The notes below the pieces were generated by a model. The model was not told where the DNA came from and made no database searches. It saw only the letters and a program-made list of their open reading frames with translations. Both the position numbers and the translations under genes were made by a program. Shown one piece after another: positions 50,976 to 63,527 of a stretch of DNA of 64,000 nucleotides. The DNA lies in assembly GCF_910596095.1 (NCBI RefSeq), contig NC_056544.1:12633155-12697154 (forward strand). The letters are read 5' to 3'. Numbering within the stretch: the stretch's first letter is position 1; every line of letters begins with the position of its first letter. Source of the stretch: Thunnus maccoyii (lineage: Eukaryota; Chordata; Actinopteri; Scombriformes; Scombridae).

Positions 50976-53900
50976 TTATCTCCTGTAGCGGTACCTCTTG
51001 AAGTGGAACCACAGCTGGAAGATCCCATTGGCGAACTGGCAGCGGAAGCCATGTCGGTGCGAGTACTCCCACTCTCTGTTTACGATCTTGAAGGCAATGT
51101 CCTCGTACGGAGGGCCCGCGTGGAACCTCAAAATGCCAAAGTCCTTGTTGTCAGGACTGGGCTCCAGGAAGTACTGCGGGGTGGAGCGCTTGTCGATCAG
51201 ATCTGGGTAGAAGATGTTGAATTTGTAACCCTGGACGATCTTGGGTGGAGGGTTGTCGAAGTCATAATGGGTCTGGTTGTATTTGTTCCACTCGAAGCCT
51301 GTGTGGACCCTGTTGAAGAAGCGGGGTTTCCTGGGGCGGTATTTGTCTGCCCACAGGTACATCTTCCCTGTGACGGGAATCTCCACGCTGAACTGGGCCT
51401 CGTCGTTGCCCATGCCCTCTTTGGCGCGACGTACGAAGGCGTCCTCTGCACTCTCACTGGCATCGCCTGACAGACAGACAGAGAAGATGTCTTAGAGGCA
51501 ACACATCTGCATCACATTAATAAAAATCAACATTTTGTACAATTAAGATTGGTTTCCTTAACATTTTTACTGCTGTAAACTCACTTAAACCCTCAGAGAA
51601 GACTGTTTTTTTCCCATTTCCCGCTCTAACACGGTACCAAGATTTAGTTTCTGCATGTGGGTTTTCTGACCCAGAATGCACCAGATAATTGAATTCTACA
51701 CACTCAGGTTTACAAGCTCTTTTTGCATGTGTGTGTGTGTGTGTGTGTGCATGGTCTCATACCTGTGACCTGTAGCTGTCTGCGGGCCAACTGCAGCCTG
51801 TGTGTGTCCTCTTCCGGGGTGATTGTGTGTGCGTCCAGTGGCAGCTCAGAGGACGTGAGCAGCGAGGGGCTGTAGCGGCCCGAGTCGTACTCCGCCTGGC
51901 TCTGCTGGATCAGATCCTCCTCCGTCAACACGGCCTCCACCACCTCACCCTTGTCGTCTTCCTCCTTCTTGTCACCCTCATCTCCTCCATCCTCGTCTCT
52001 GTTTGCGTTTCCTGCTGTAGATGTGGATGGGCCTGCCTCCTCCTCGTCCTCCTCCCCCTCCTCTTCGCTTCTTTTGTTTTTTGCGGAGGAGGAAGATGAT
52101 TGGCCGGGGTCTTCTCCTGCCCTTTCCCTACTGTTGTAAAAATATTTGGGGTTAATTTCTGTAAGTGAGGATTCAGTGCATCCACAAGTTTTGTTTTTTT
52201 TTTAGCTTTATGAACACATTTTCAAAAATGAAACAGAAGTGAGAATTAAGAGTTTGAAACTCATGTCATGCTCTCTATAAATATGATGCACAGTAACTGA
52301 CTGAGCCAATAGTTTTCAGTTTCAATGAGGATGTGTTCAGTGCAGTTATTTTTATGCAACTTACATGTCTTCGTCACTCCGCGGCTCCTCTTTGATAATG
52401 GGGAACAAAGGCTCACTTTCCACTCCTTGTTCCTGTTTCAGTTTGAACAGCTTCTGACGCAGAACATCCTGGTGTCGCTCTCTCAACCTAGGACACAAAG
52501 TCATGTTTTTGTTTACACATCAGTTTTCACTGGCTGCCCATGTAGCTTTTTCTGATGTATTTTGCATCAGCATTCAAATCAGGCATTTTGTTACTAAAAC
52601 AACAGAAGCCAGTGGGCGTTCTCACGTTCGTACCTCGCTCTTGCCATATAGACTCTGACTTGCTGCAGCAGACTCTCCCAGTAACCGATGTCAAGATTGG
52701 ATCCTCCAGCCCGAATCTTCCCCTCGATGTTCAGGTGCAGCGCCTGTAACTGGCTGTACGTCTTTCCTTTGAACACTGTCTGGACGTCAGTACTCACAGC
52801 TGTGTTGATGCCCTCACGACGATCACCTGAGGATTCAAAAAGATAACGTCACACACACACAAAAAAAATGTGATTGAGAACAAAAGGAGGACAGATGAAA
52901 TGATTTGTCAGATGAGCATAGGTGCAGATGTAGTAGCAACAGCAGGGGGTAAAGAAGCAAAGTATCTAACTATGATGATAGAAAATGAGGAAGTTGTGTA
53001 CCTGGTCCTTTCCCAGAAGCCTCCAGTTTTCTCAGTTTGCCGATCTCGTCCTCAGTTATAGTGGTCATGTCTCTCCAGAAGTCCACATTCTTGCCTTGCT
53101 CCAACTCCATATAGACCTACCAGTACAACAACAAACATAAAGTTGTACCATCTACAGAGGCACTTCATCACAAGAATAATAGGTGTAAAGCAACTGTTAA
53201 CATGTGTCCTCGTTCCTGTGAAGGATCAGTCAACAGTTGAACATGTCTCATTAGTTTAAAATGAGAGATGTATGATAATTCAGCATACTTTTTTTATGTT
53301 TTTAAAGTTATAATCTCAAAGATTTTCATAAAAAAAAATGCCTGTCATGTCACTATCTATCACCAAATGAGGTAACACAATAGTGATTGCGTTTATGGCC
53401 CACTGATGAAAACCCTTGCATTTGCAGTATTATGATTATTATAAACCAGGTGTTGGTGATGATTCTCCTGCCATGCATTCAAATCAGTGGAGCAGACGCA
53501 ACAGACTTGCTCTTCATTTGCTTGTGTGTGAAGCGGCTTATTTTTTAAAAGCTTACTCTTATTGGCTTTTTACTTGCGAAGCTTTGTTGCACGTACAGTA
53601 ACTGTCTCTCCTCTGCTACGCTGTGTGTGTAGCACACACACACACACGGAGAGCTGAGCCCTGCCCGTCAGTGCTCCTCAGAGCAGAGGAGAGGAGACAA
53701 ACACGGCCATAAATGAAAGCAAAACGCAGTAGAGACTCTCACACTGAGCTGAAATGAAACAAGTGCACCTAAATTAGGTAAATGACAAAACAGTCTCTGT
53801 TGCATTTCACTGTCATTTATGGTCATGTTATGTCCTCTCCACTCAACTCGTGTTTCAGTGAAGGCTCCTTGTGTGTGTGCGTGTGCTGCACACACAACAG

Positions 53901-56900
53901 AGCAAAAGATAGTGAACCAGGTGAAGAACTCGAGTTAACACCAACTACACTTGTTACGTTACTGTAAGTGCAATAAAAGCTTAGCGAGTAAAAGCCATCA
54001 AGAGTAATTTATCAAAAGAACAACACATCTGCATTTACCACTTATCACCTTATGGTACCGCCAAGGAGAACGAAACGGAGATCTTCAAGATTATTACTTT
54101 AATGCATAGAACTGTATTGTGGCACAATGTTTATATTGAAATATGTGCAGTTCTCATATCTAGATGAATAAGTTATGTTGTGCCAAGTCAAATAGATCTG
54201 ATTCAACATTAATCTGCTGCAAGCAGCATGTAGACTTCACCAATTTTCTCTGGGATTGCCTGATTTCTCTAAAAACAAAAACTTATCCAATCAGAATAAT
54301 TAAATAATGCTATAATCACATAAAAAAATTCTAAACATAGCAGCTTTAACTTGTATAATGAATTATGACTAGAGCTGCAAGGATTAATTTCAACTAGACC
54401 ACAGACTCATATCACACTGAGGTGATTACCAATCTCACATGCAATTTCAGCAGGTCACATGACTAGTACCTGATTCAATACTGATCACAATCTATATGAT
54501 GTTCATTTCCACATGACAGGTTTTATGCAAGTTCATATATATTTACTGGATATTAATAAGAGTTTAAAAGATGTATGCTTGGTATTCGGGTTGCAACTAA
54601 AGTTTATTTTTATTTTCGATTAACCTGGCAGTTATCTTCTCGATTAATCATTTGCTCAATAAAACATCAGGTAATGGTAAAAATCCCATCAGGACATCCT
54701 GGAATCCAAAGTAATGTCTTATTTGTCCTTATTTTATATAAACCAACAGTCCAAAACCCCCAAATTATATTACTAAATTATATAGTAACAAATTCTCACA
54801 TTTGAAAAATTCACTGACGTGACAAAGAAAGGACCAACAGACATGAGTAACTTATTAAACAACCACATCTCACCTATAAAAAGGAATCTGCATAGCGCTG
54901 CAGTCATACAACTTTTATACTTGAATATAATGTAGCTACGCACCTTTATGTCCTCCAACAGGTCATCCATGTCAGTGACTGTTAGCCCGTTGAGGAAGGT
55001 GTAAGGTTCATGCATCTCAACAGCAAGATCGTCATCCTCTGCACTGATGTACTTCGCCAAAAGGTCAATGGGCTTGGCACGACCATCACGGATTCTAATC
55101 TTAGATCTGAGAACACACAAGGTAGTGAGACAATGCGTATATATGCATTAGGGAGGATTGTAGAAGCCTGGAATTATAGCGCAAATTAAACTACTTGTGA
55201 CATAAAACTTCTACTAGAGATGCACCAATTGCAATTTTTGTGGTCGATTCCGTTTTTTTTTAAAGTCTGACCTGTTGATTCAGATTTTCTTTCTTCATAA
55301 GAATTTAATAAGAAAGAAAGATTTTTCTTAGTCTGTGCTGCAGCCACTGTGTGCGCAACATGCATTTTGTGTGTTTTGTTGCTGCTGCGGCTGTCATGCT
55401 GTGTGTGAGACGTGCATTTTATGTGTTTGTGGCTGAGACATGAAACTGATTGGGGCTGGTCACTGGTCATGACCAATCAACTAAAAACTGATCTGTGGCA
55501 TCTCTAGATTCTACCGCAGTGGAAATACTTGATATGCACTAACCGTAGTTTGGCCTGATGCAGGTGGAAGTTGTCTTCCTGTTCAGCCCAGGTCTTGAAA
55601 TGCTCTGCCTCTTTTTCTCTCTGCAGCATCTCCAGCTCCGTCTCTCTCATGGCCTTCTCTCGCTCGCGCTCCAGACGCAGCTGTTTCACCTACATAAACA
55701 CAGTTAGTACGATTAGGTATGACGCTTACAGTGTCTCAAGTGTCCCTCGGTACTTTTTGGTATCTAAAAGTACTGAAAGCTGGCATAAAATATTTGCTTA
55801 CATCACTTATTTTCTTAACAGACAGATGATGTAAATCATAATTTTCCCTCTATTTGACTTTGTATTAAAGCCAAGTTCTTGCTTTGCTTTAAACAGTATT
55901 TAACATAAAAAGTTTGGGTTCTTTTGAAAAAGGAAAAAAAAGGGTTTTGTAAAAATAAGGTATTGAAAAAGTAACATTTTGATATCAGTCCCAATAGCTA
56001 GTCTTCACTGTGGTAATAAACAGTAACAGATTTTTTTAGATTTATACCAAAAGCAGCACAGACAATGGTGGGGCTGAGTCTCTTAATTCTGCCACAAAAA
56101 TAAAACACAAACTAGTTGGCTTAGTCTTCTAGACCCACACAAACTATCCCACATCTCATACCTTCTGCAGCTCTCTGCGGTTCTCCTCCTGAATACGTTT
56201 GTTCCTTTCTTTAAGCTCTTTTTCTCCGAGATGGCCGATGCCTTTCTTGTCCAATGCCTGAGAACACATAAAACCAAGAATAATGGATAAGATACAATAC
56301 TTCAAAACCAATTGATGACAAGCAACTACCCAAAACTTCTTGGCCTGGAACTCACCTTCTGCCATTTGAATGTGCCCAACAAGTTGTTGTCACCGAAGGG
56401 GTTGTCTGCATTGGTGTATCCCATGTACTCCTCACTCCAGCCCATCTTCTCTCTCCTTTTCTTCTCCTTTGCCTCCTTCTTTGCCAATCTCCTGGCCCTC
56501 TTCTCTTCCGGTGTCTCCAGAGCTTTCAGCATTTCATTCTGTTTTTTCTTGGCCTCCTTCTCTTTGACTACCCGGACCTCCCGATCAGACCCCGAGCTCT
56601 CAGAAGAGTCCGGTGAACTGGAGCGTTGCCTCCCTCTGTTTCTGTCAGCCCTTTCTCTGCTTCTCTCTCTCCTCCCTCGCTCCCTCTCTTCGCTCCTCTT
56701 CCTTCGCTCTCGGCTTTTGTCTCTCTCTCCTTTTCTCTCCCTGTCTCTGCTGCTGCTCTTCCACCTCTCTCTATCTCTGTCCCGCTCCCTCCTCTGTCCG
56801 TCCCTGTCTCTGATTGGACTCCCTCTGTCGGGACTTCTCCGTCTCCTCCTCTCTCTTTCAGTGCTTCCGTCATGGGAGTCTGAGGCGGACGGGGACCTTC

Positions 56901-58562
56901 CCTTTCTCCTCTCTCGAGATGCTCCTCTCCGGTTCTCCATTTCCTTCCTTCCCCTCCTCATTTTAGGATCATCTGAATCAGAGCTGAGACAGAAAAAGCG
57001 ATTAAGCACCTTTTTTGCTCCTGGATGGGCAACCATGGTTTGGAAATTGAAGGATACATTTGTTCTCTACTATTCAGCGACAACAACAGCAGGTTCAAAT
57101 AGAGAACAAGGAAAGAGTTGGCTTTTGATTAGATTGATTTTGATTTAAGTTAACACACTATCTGTAAACCCTGGGAAAAAAGTTAAGAAAAAAGATAAAA
57201 ATCCATACTCTCCAGCCTCTTTAAAAAAATCTGATGCATTGGAAACTCCTTGACCACAGGCAACAGACTTAATATCCATTAGAAAGTCTTAGTGTTTACA
57301 TACTCAGGTGTGACACTGGATCCTTTCCTGCAGTGGAAGTTGCTATAAGACTATGATCACCAAAAATAGGTAACTGGTTTGGGTAAAAAGTGCAGAGCAA
57401 ACGGATTCCTAAACAGGAACGTCCTCACCACTATGTTCTCTCTTGTTTTATTATATACTCTAATTGGAACTAGAGCTCAAAGAAGCCGAATTTCACTTTA
57501 ATGTCGCCATCTGCTGTGTTGCTGTGCATGTGACAGTAAAATCTTTTGAATCTTGAAATGTACAATGCCTTTCTCCTCACTCACATTACTGACCAACAGT
57601 CTGGCTCCCACATGAACACCTGTTCAATAGGCTGTTAATGATAGATTTTAATAGTTTTAATAACTGCTATACAATAAAATAATAATACCTAATAATAATA
57701 ATACAGTGAAATTAGAATACGAATCATATTTATTGGCCAAGTATGTTTACACATACAAGGAATTTGACTCTGGTTTAGTGGCTCCCAGTGTACTTACACA
57801 CAACACAATACTCTTCAGAAACATAAACAAGGAATGACTATATACAGGTGAACAGTTTCCAGAAGTGCTGAGATAAATATTAAATGGTAAAATGAAAAAG
57901 TGACGTGTTACTTTATATAGTAGGTGGTTATGTACAGTATATACAGCCTATTCAAATATACAGTAATGAGTGAAATGTATTGAGCATTTTGTATTTTAAA
58001 CTAAGTAAATATGCAGAATTTGTGCGGTGGGTATTGTAGTGATCCGGGGTTATTGCACAGTTAACTGTTTATAATAAAGTCAGTTTAGTTTCATTTCATT
58101 GCATGATGGTAGGGGGGATAATAGAGTGCTTGTGTTGTGGAGATGTGTTTATTGCATGTTAATTCACACAAAGTAAAGAGGAACACAGCGGCTTATAGAG
58201 AAGGGGCTCAGGGTTGTTTTAGTTGTCAGATAATCGCAAGACGAAGTTAAATCAGTAGAGTCGTGATTTAACCATCATCACCATTACAGCAAGTCGTGTT
58301 TTGTTAACTTGTTAACTTCACCGGACAGCAGCGACAGTTACCTGGATGATCGTCCCCGCTGTGGTGCTCGCCTCCGGTCGCTGTCGGAGCCGACGCTGGA
58401 GTCCGCGCTGCTGGACCGTCCGCGGCCCCGAGCGACTCGTTTCGTGCCCGCGGACCGACTGCGCTCATTCCTGTCCTCCGGGGACCGAGACCTGCTCATT
58501 CTGGACCGGTTCCGCCGATCCCGGCTACGACTTCTGGACCGACGTCGTGATTTCAGGCCCAT
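50976..58562 (-). CDS. cactin: Cactin, spliceosome-associated protein (10 coding exons)
   Basis: On the minus strand the exons are 58562-58342, 56983-56356, 56257-56162, 55689-55544, 55106-54944, 53116-53002, 52826-52634, 52487-52365, 52130-51763 and 51466-50976, giving 847 aa. Cactin is a nuclear protein found with the spliceosome. It was first described as a cactus/IkB partner in Rel signalling, and it is needed for accurate splicing. The N-terminal ~240 residues are dense in RS, RD and RE dipeptides like SR splicing factors. A helical, Glu/Lys-rich middle (GWSEEYMGYTNADNPFGD, then ELKERNKRIQEENRREL) follows, then a conserved central block (YSQLQALHLNIEGKI), a low-complexity acidic linker in exon 9, and the highly conserved C-terminal domain (KYRPRKPRFFNRVHTGFEWN to the end at RYRYRR). 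The start at 58562 is the first ATG, preceded by GTG. The reverse strand of the RS region is open for long stretches; those frames are shadows. Confidence 0.95.
51725..51751. repeat. (GT)n microsatellite in cactin intron 9
   Basis: A short GT repeat just beyond the donor of exon 9 (read on the minus strand as CA). Confidence 0.8.
53530..54005. repeat. Foldback repeat in cactin intron 5
   Basis: TTGGCTTTTTACTTGCGAAG near 53560 and CGTACAGTAAC near 53593 pair with the inverted blocks GTTACTGTAAGTGCAATAAA and TTAGCGAGTAAAAGCC near 53960-53995. Inner arms GTGTAGCACACACACAC and GTGTGCTGCACACAC also pair. The whole forms a hairpin of roughly 475 bp, probably a degraded foldback transposon. Target duplications were not identified. 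Confidence 0.65.
54589..54760 (+). mobile_element. 'AACTAA' MITE, partial copy in cactin intron 5
   Basis: TTGCAACTAAAGTTTATTTT and TCTCGATTAATCATTTGCTC match the left part of the family represented at 40484-40838. The right end has decayed. It lies just before exon 5 on the minus-strand gene. Confidence 0.55.
55215..55506. mobile_element. hAT-like MITE in cactin intron 4
   Basis: It starts TAGAGATGCACC and ends GGCATCTCTA; the terminal TAGAGATGC is a perfect 9-bp inverted repeat. The flanks share TTCTAC at the positions expected of an 8-bp hAT target duplication (6 of 8 bases match). The right edge lies 37 bp from the cactin exon 4 donor. No transposase is present. Confidence 0.7.
56984..58341. 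other. cactin intron 1 with LINE 3' fragments
   Basis: A plus-oriented LINE-like tail (GTGACAGTAAAATCTTTTGAATCTTGAA) ends near 57560. A minus-oriented one occupies about 57705-57850. AT-rich sequence with small AATAAT runs (57670-57710) lies between. No coding exon is seen. Confidence 0.5.
57705..57850 (-). mobile_element. 3' tail of an L2/CR1-like LINE
   Basis: On the minus strand it reads AGTCAAATTCCTTGTATGTG, then TAAACATACTTGGCCAATAA, which I recognise as the common 3' terminal sequence of a fish non-LTR retrotransposon. Only the tail is recognisable, as expected from 5' truncation during insertion. Confidence 0.6.
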
Positions 58563-58831
58563 CACGAAGTTTTTCTGTTGTCGCGGGGTCCTGATGGTTC
58601 TCTGTCGCGTAAATAAGCTGTAACAGAGAACCTTGTTTCCAGCGCAAAAATCTACCGATGGATGTTGAATAATGTACCGAAATCTAATTGAAAATTGTTA
58701 TATGACTGCTGAAATGTAAAGATATTAAGAAAATTCATTTTTATTATGTACATGGACTTATTATTTTATTTTATTTTTTATTTATGTATCTATTTTTATT
58801 GTCAATGTAGCGTTGTTAATTTGAATCTGCT

Positions 58832-58834
58832 TCT

Positions 58835-58892
<58 letters not shown>
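58832..58892. repeat. (TAA)n microsatellite, poly-tail of a LINE
   Basis: About 20 tandem TAA units. On the minus strand they follow the tail ATATAAATTAAGTTATTATT of the LINE fragment at 58836-59150, so they are most likely its 3' repeat tail, later expanded. Confidence 0.85.
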
Positions 58893-58893
<1 letters not shown>

Positions 58894-59150
58894 TTAATTT
58901 ATATAGCATCTTTGTAAAACAGAGCTTACAAAGTGCTTTGAGAGACAAAACAAAAGCAGGATACTCAGAGAGCAATAAAACAAACAGAACGCCAAACAGT
59001 AAGGCAAAAAAAACAAACAAAAACAAGACAAGATTAAGATAAAGTTAAGACAAGAAGATAACGTAGAGCAAAGGAAAAAAAGACGGTAAAAAATTAAGTC
59101 TATAAAAATGGTTTAAGAAGTGATTTAAAAGAAGTCACTGATGAATCCAT
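58836..59150 (-). mobile_element. L2-like LINE 3' fragment between cactin and cdc34
   Basis: On the minus strand the sequence runs toward CAAAGCACTTTGTAAGCTCTG, then TATATAAATTAAGTTATTATT, the same tail form as the older element at 11735. Upstream of the tail the match fades. It lies in the 1.8-kb divergent intergenic space between cactin and cdc34. Confidence 0.55.
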
Positions 59151-60348
59151 AATCAATATTTCTACAAGAAATTGTACGTATATCGTATTACAGTAAAAAT
59201 AATAAAAGTCTATCAATGGATTTTAAAAAACATTCCATAAAACAAATACACGTCACTGTAACAAGTCAACATCAAAAGCAATTGTCTTTGTCAAGTTCAT
59301 AATTAAGTTGTCTAGTTTCAAAGTTAAGTACTCAGGCAGAACAAAGCCAGCCTAAAGGGACTTCCCACAACATTGGCGCATATCATAAACGACACAGTAT
59401 ACGATGGAAAAATAAAGTACGAAATAAATAACCTTTATTTAACGGCGCAGTTTTTAACAGCGCGCTGAACGTTTAAAGTCAAATTAACACCCCGGAGATG
59501 TGTTGTTGTGTTCAAATAATGTGATATTGAAAATAGGTCAGAGCAGCTTTTTTAGAAACACAAACAACATTCGCGTTTCAGTGACGTCACGAAACTGGCA
59601 AATGTAGTTCTCTGAATCACTCTTCAATAAAAAAGCTCAAGACATAATCGTCACAACTCAACCAATGTCCCCGAGTTACATCAGATTATATATAACCAAG
59701 AAATTTTGTGCCGCGTTGTGTGGTATTTTGGTTGCTTTCAGTCGGAAAAGTAATGTTTACAAATGACAATTGGACTACAAATCCCAGACTGCACAGGGCG
59801 CAGCTGGCTGTTTTGAGGGGGAGAAGGAGACTCCTTTTCAGCAACACTCTTCTCTACCTTGTCTGCTGTTTGGGGCGATATCAAGTACATTTTCTGACTC
59901 GGAGCGTTAGAGCTCCGGTTTGTTCGCATTTCAGATCGATAGTTGTGTTTTTAAATTTCGTGTCTGAGCAGCAGGGAGGTAGAAACTTTTATAAGATCGG
60001 CTTCAGCTGAGCGCTAAAGGTAGAGCTTGTTAGTTAGCTTATATTAGCCTGCAGCTACCAGTAGATTTACGGCTTATATCCGCGGCTGTCCTGCCAGGTA
60101 GACAGGCTAAAGCTGGAGGCGCTGGCCGGCCACAATGCTTTGGTTAGTTTATCACATTCCCAGTATTGACATTGGTAAATAACTCAGCACATTTGGGAAC
60201 AAATCAGCGCAACCTTTGTTTGGTTTGAGCGCAGCCTGGTTGATTTGGCCTGTTTCATTGTCTCCGATCATCGAAAAAAACACACACAAGTTGTTTTTCA
60301 GTGTCGGCAGGTTGTTGGGTTAACTCAGCCGTGTTATCAGCTGTCGAT
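59151..60348 (+). promoter_or_regulatory. cdc34 5' flank and leader
   Basis: AT-rich until about 59450, then more mixed and GC-richer toward the start codon. A TGACGTCA palindrome at about 59581-59588 is a perfect CRE (CREB/ATF) octamer. The transcription start is not resolved. A 100-codon frame at 59708-60010 has no recognised domain and is not called. Confidence 0.4.
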
Positions 60349-63300
60349 ATGGCACAACACGACTCCTCTCATGTAGCCAGTTCACAGAAAGCACTCATGT
60401 TGGAGATGAAGAGCCTTCAGGAGGAACCTGTCGAGGGATTCAAAATAACACTGGTGGACGAGGCAGATCTGTACAACTGGGAAGTGGCCATTTTCGGACC
60501 CCCCAACACTCATTATGAAGGGGGGTATTTTAAGGTAAGAGAAGAATATGATGCAACCGTATTGTCTACCAAGGTGGGAAACTGTCATCTGGGAGCTCAT
60601 GAAAACAACAAACGCACACAACACATAATAACAGCACTGACAGTATGAATCCTCTAAACTATAAAATACAACACATACATTTATAAAACACCTTATAGGA
60701 CAGGTTCATAGTTTTTCAAGTCTGTCCTAAAACAATAGTCAGGTGCCCAAATGAACATTTTTCATGCTGTAATCATTCCTCCTGTTCATACTGGCCATTA
60801 GAACATCTCTTTATAATGCACTCACAATGTAAGTGGTGCTGCTTTTGTGCTAAAATGTATACAAGTTTAAAGTTTGAAGCTCCAGCCATCCAAATTAGTC
60901 AAATCAAGTAAATGTTAGTCTTTTTAGTGCCAAAGTCAATAGTGAAACCCTGTTTGAGGAAACAAAAAAGGGGAATTTGATGCTAAAAATATTGGAAATC
61001 TGGCAGATATCCACTAAATATGACTAACTCAGACTGCTGAAGTCTCATAAGCTTCAGAACTTTTAAATGTATTTTTGCACAAAATGACTGTGGACACACT
61101 GTGGATTTTGGCCCCAATCACTCACATTGAAAGCACATTTGAGGGGGATCTTTTAATAATCCGTATGAACAGGAGGAGGAAAACCTCTGTCAGTGTTCAT
61201 ATGGGCATCTGACTGTTGTTTTTAAGACAGATTTGAACCAATCCTTTGAGAAAGAAAAGGGGAAAAAGAGTCTTGAGCAAGGGAGAAATTACTTCTTCCA
61301 AATGACTCCTGTAAACACTTAACTAATGTTTAGCCTGTCAAACCTGGAAAACAGGGGATGTGAATGTTGCTCCAGGATACACAGAGTCTGCCTCCTCATC
61401 CTGTGTTCCCATACAGCCCCCCGCAGACTCAGTGGCCACAATTTACAACCTTTGCCAGCTTGAACCTGTATTTACTCTCTACTGTTACCATACCATGCAG
61501 CAATATGAGAGATGTATATACAGCTTAAAACATTTTGGGGCTTGAAACATTTCTCATACTTCTTTAAAAAAAAACATTCACAGAAAAATAAAGTTTCCTT
61601 TTTAAGGGCATTACTTACACAGCCACACATTATGAAATCCATAACAATCAAACCTGTCAGCAAAAATATGTCAGATGTTTTAGTAATACAGTGTACAGCT
61701 ACATGTAAAGACCTGTTTTGTGTCCTAGGCTCGGATCAAGTTCCCTATAGACTACCCGTACTCCCCACCTGCCTTCCGGTTCCTCACCAAGATGTGGCAC
61801 CCAAACATCTATGAGGTGACGTATCACTCAGTTTACAACACTAAATCTAACTCCTTGTCATGCTTGTGTGGACTCCTGTTACTCAGTATCATTTAAATAG
61901 CCATATTGCAGTGGTCACATGATGAAATAGCTGTTTCTATCTGTTTTAGAATGGAGATGTGTGCATTTCTATATTGCACCCTCCAGTGGACGACCCGCAG
62001 AGTGGAGAGCTGCCTTCAGAGAGATGGAATCCCACCCAGAATGTCCGGTAAGTATAATCTCTCATTATCTCTACTCATACGCCCCTCCTTCTGGTTACCT
62101 CCCTTTTTTGTCCTCTGTCAAGCACTTCACTGCTTCACCTGGCTCATACTGTTATCACATGACTTGTGTTTTCAGTGGAGTCTTTTCACAAATTCCCAGA
62201 AAGTAACATTTATCTGGGTTTTCAGCACCACATGTGTAATATGAGCCATTTTTCAGCCATTGTTGTCAATAGACATCTCACATTCTACACTTGCACAATG
62301 TGTAAGCATTACAGCTGAGTGTAAATCGCAAACTATTTCAATTATGTCTTTGAAACAATAGTGTTTCATTGTGTATTTGTGTTAGGGTGTCATTTTTCTA
62401 AAATAATTCATTAAGCAGTGAAAGGCCTCTATCAGAACCCACATAATACTCAGTCACAAACTAAATGACTTCAGTGTTTTCAGATAATGGGATAAAACAT
62501 TTACAGTGTGTGGAACAATAAGATTAAGTTTAGGGCTGTAACTAATGCTACTCTATTCAGCCCTAATGTTATTCTATTCATTATCAATTAGTCTGATAAG
62601 TTCTCAGTTAATTGATTTATCTTTTGGTCTATAAAGTGTCAGAAAATGGTGATTGGGCTATTTCCCAGAGCCCAAGGTGACCATCAACTTACCACCTACA
62701 TTTAATAAAATAATTAATAACACTGCTGAAAATATGTCACTTTTATCAAGATTACTTTTTTGAGCAGTATTTAATAGACATTAAGAAAAACTGTGACTCA
62801 AGGCACTTTCACATTGTCTCTGTCACAGACATTAGTATTTACACAGCAACATTAAATATCTGTAAATTACAGTCTATGAGAACATAAGTGTTAAGATATA
62901 TTTCCTGTTAGTCAGTTATTATTCAAATAGATAATTCATGTGTTTAATGCTATTTGAAGTAGCTTTCTTAGAGTAATTATTTGTAAATGTGCAATAGGTA
63001 TCACACTGTGACTCCCCTTTGTGTCCTCAGGACCATTTTGCTGAGTGTGATCTCGCTGCTGAACGAACCCAACACCTTCTCTCCTGCCAACGTGGACGCC
63101 TCCGTCATGTACCGTAAATGGAGGGACAGCAAGGGCAAAGACCGGGAATACGTAGAGATCATCAGGTAAAACAGTCACACAGTATCAGCAAACCTGACCA
63201 GTCATTTCTACAAATGTACATTCAATTTGTAGATGAAGCTCAGTTTATCAGTGTTGCTTTAAGCCCTCAGGCTGAAATGTGAACTCACTGTGTATATTCT

Positions 63301-63527
63301 TAAATATCTCCTCTAGGAAACAAGTGTTGGCCACCAAGGCGGAGGCCGAGCGTGACGGCGTGAAGGTGCCCACCACGCTAGCCGAATACTGTGTCCGCAC
63401 GCGCGCCCCACCTCCCGACGAAGGCTCCGACCTCTTCTATGACTATTACTACGACGATGACGACGTGGAGGACGGGGATGGTGACTGCTGCTACGATGAA
63501 GACGACTCAGGCAACGAGGAGTCATGA
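60349..63527 (+). CDS. cdc34: Ubiquitin-conjugating enzyme E2 R1 (Cdc34), 5 coding exons
   Basis: Exons are 60349-60534, 61729-61815, 61950-62047, 63031-63165 and 63317-63527, giving 238 aa. Cdc34 is the E2 that works with SCF cullin-RING ligases to build Lys48-linked ubiquitin chains on cell-cycle proteins such as p27. The UBC fold covers about 11-175, with the HPN motif at 86-88, the catalytic Cys96 in [12 protein letters not shown], and the Cdc34-class acidic loop insertion just after it ([12 protein letters not shown]). The C-terminal tail is strongly acidic ([13 protein letters not shown] ... DDSGNEES), as needed for binding the basic canyon of cullin-RBX1. Some positions ([21 protein letters not shown]) resemble UBE2R2, but DEGSDLFYD and the 19p13-like neighbours favour cdc34. 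ATG 60349 was chosen for the family N-terminus MAQ...SSQKAL. Confidence 0.94.
60692..61248 (+). mobile_element. TTAA foldback MITE ('AGGATAGGTTCA' type), copy 2
   Basis: The left arm AGGACAGGTTCATAGTTTTT through AAACAATAGTCAGGTGCCCA is answered by the right arm TGGGCATCTGACTGTTGTTT through GATTTGAACCAATCCT. Internal blocks match copy 1 at 22449-22985. The TTAA flanks have decayed. It lies in cdc34 intron 1. Confidence 0.8.
62534..62700 (+). mobile_element. 'AACTAA(T/C)' MITE, partial copy in cdc34 intron 3
   Basis: TAGGGCTGTAACTAATGCTA near the left, then TTTGGTCTATAAAGTGTCAG and GAAAATGGTGATTGGGCTAT, follow the family's left half. The right half is missing. Confidence 0.6.

Noticed and set aside
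50961-51470. 169-codon plus-strand open frame opposite the cactin last exon
   Set aside because: It is a shadow of the highly conserved C-terminal cactin exon on the other strand.
56312-57148. 278-codon open frame on the plus strand, rich in Ser and Leu
   Set aside because: It is the reverse strand of the cactin RS-repeat exon; purine-rich RS codons leave the opposite strand free of stops.
59708-60010. 100-codon frame upstream of cdc34
   Set aside because: It covers the likely promoter and leader; no domain, and not in frame with cdc34 exon 1.
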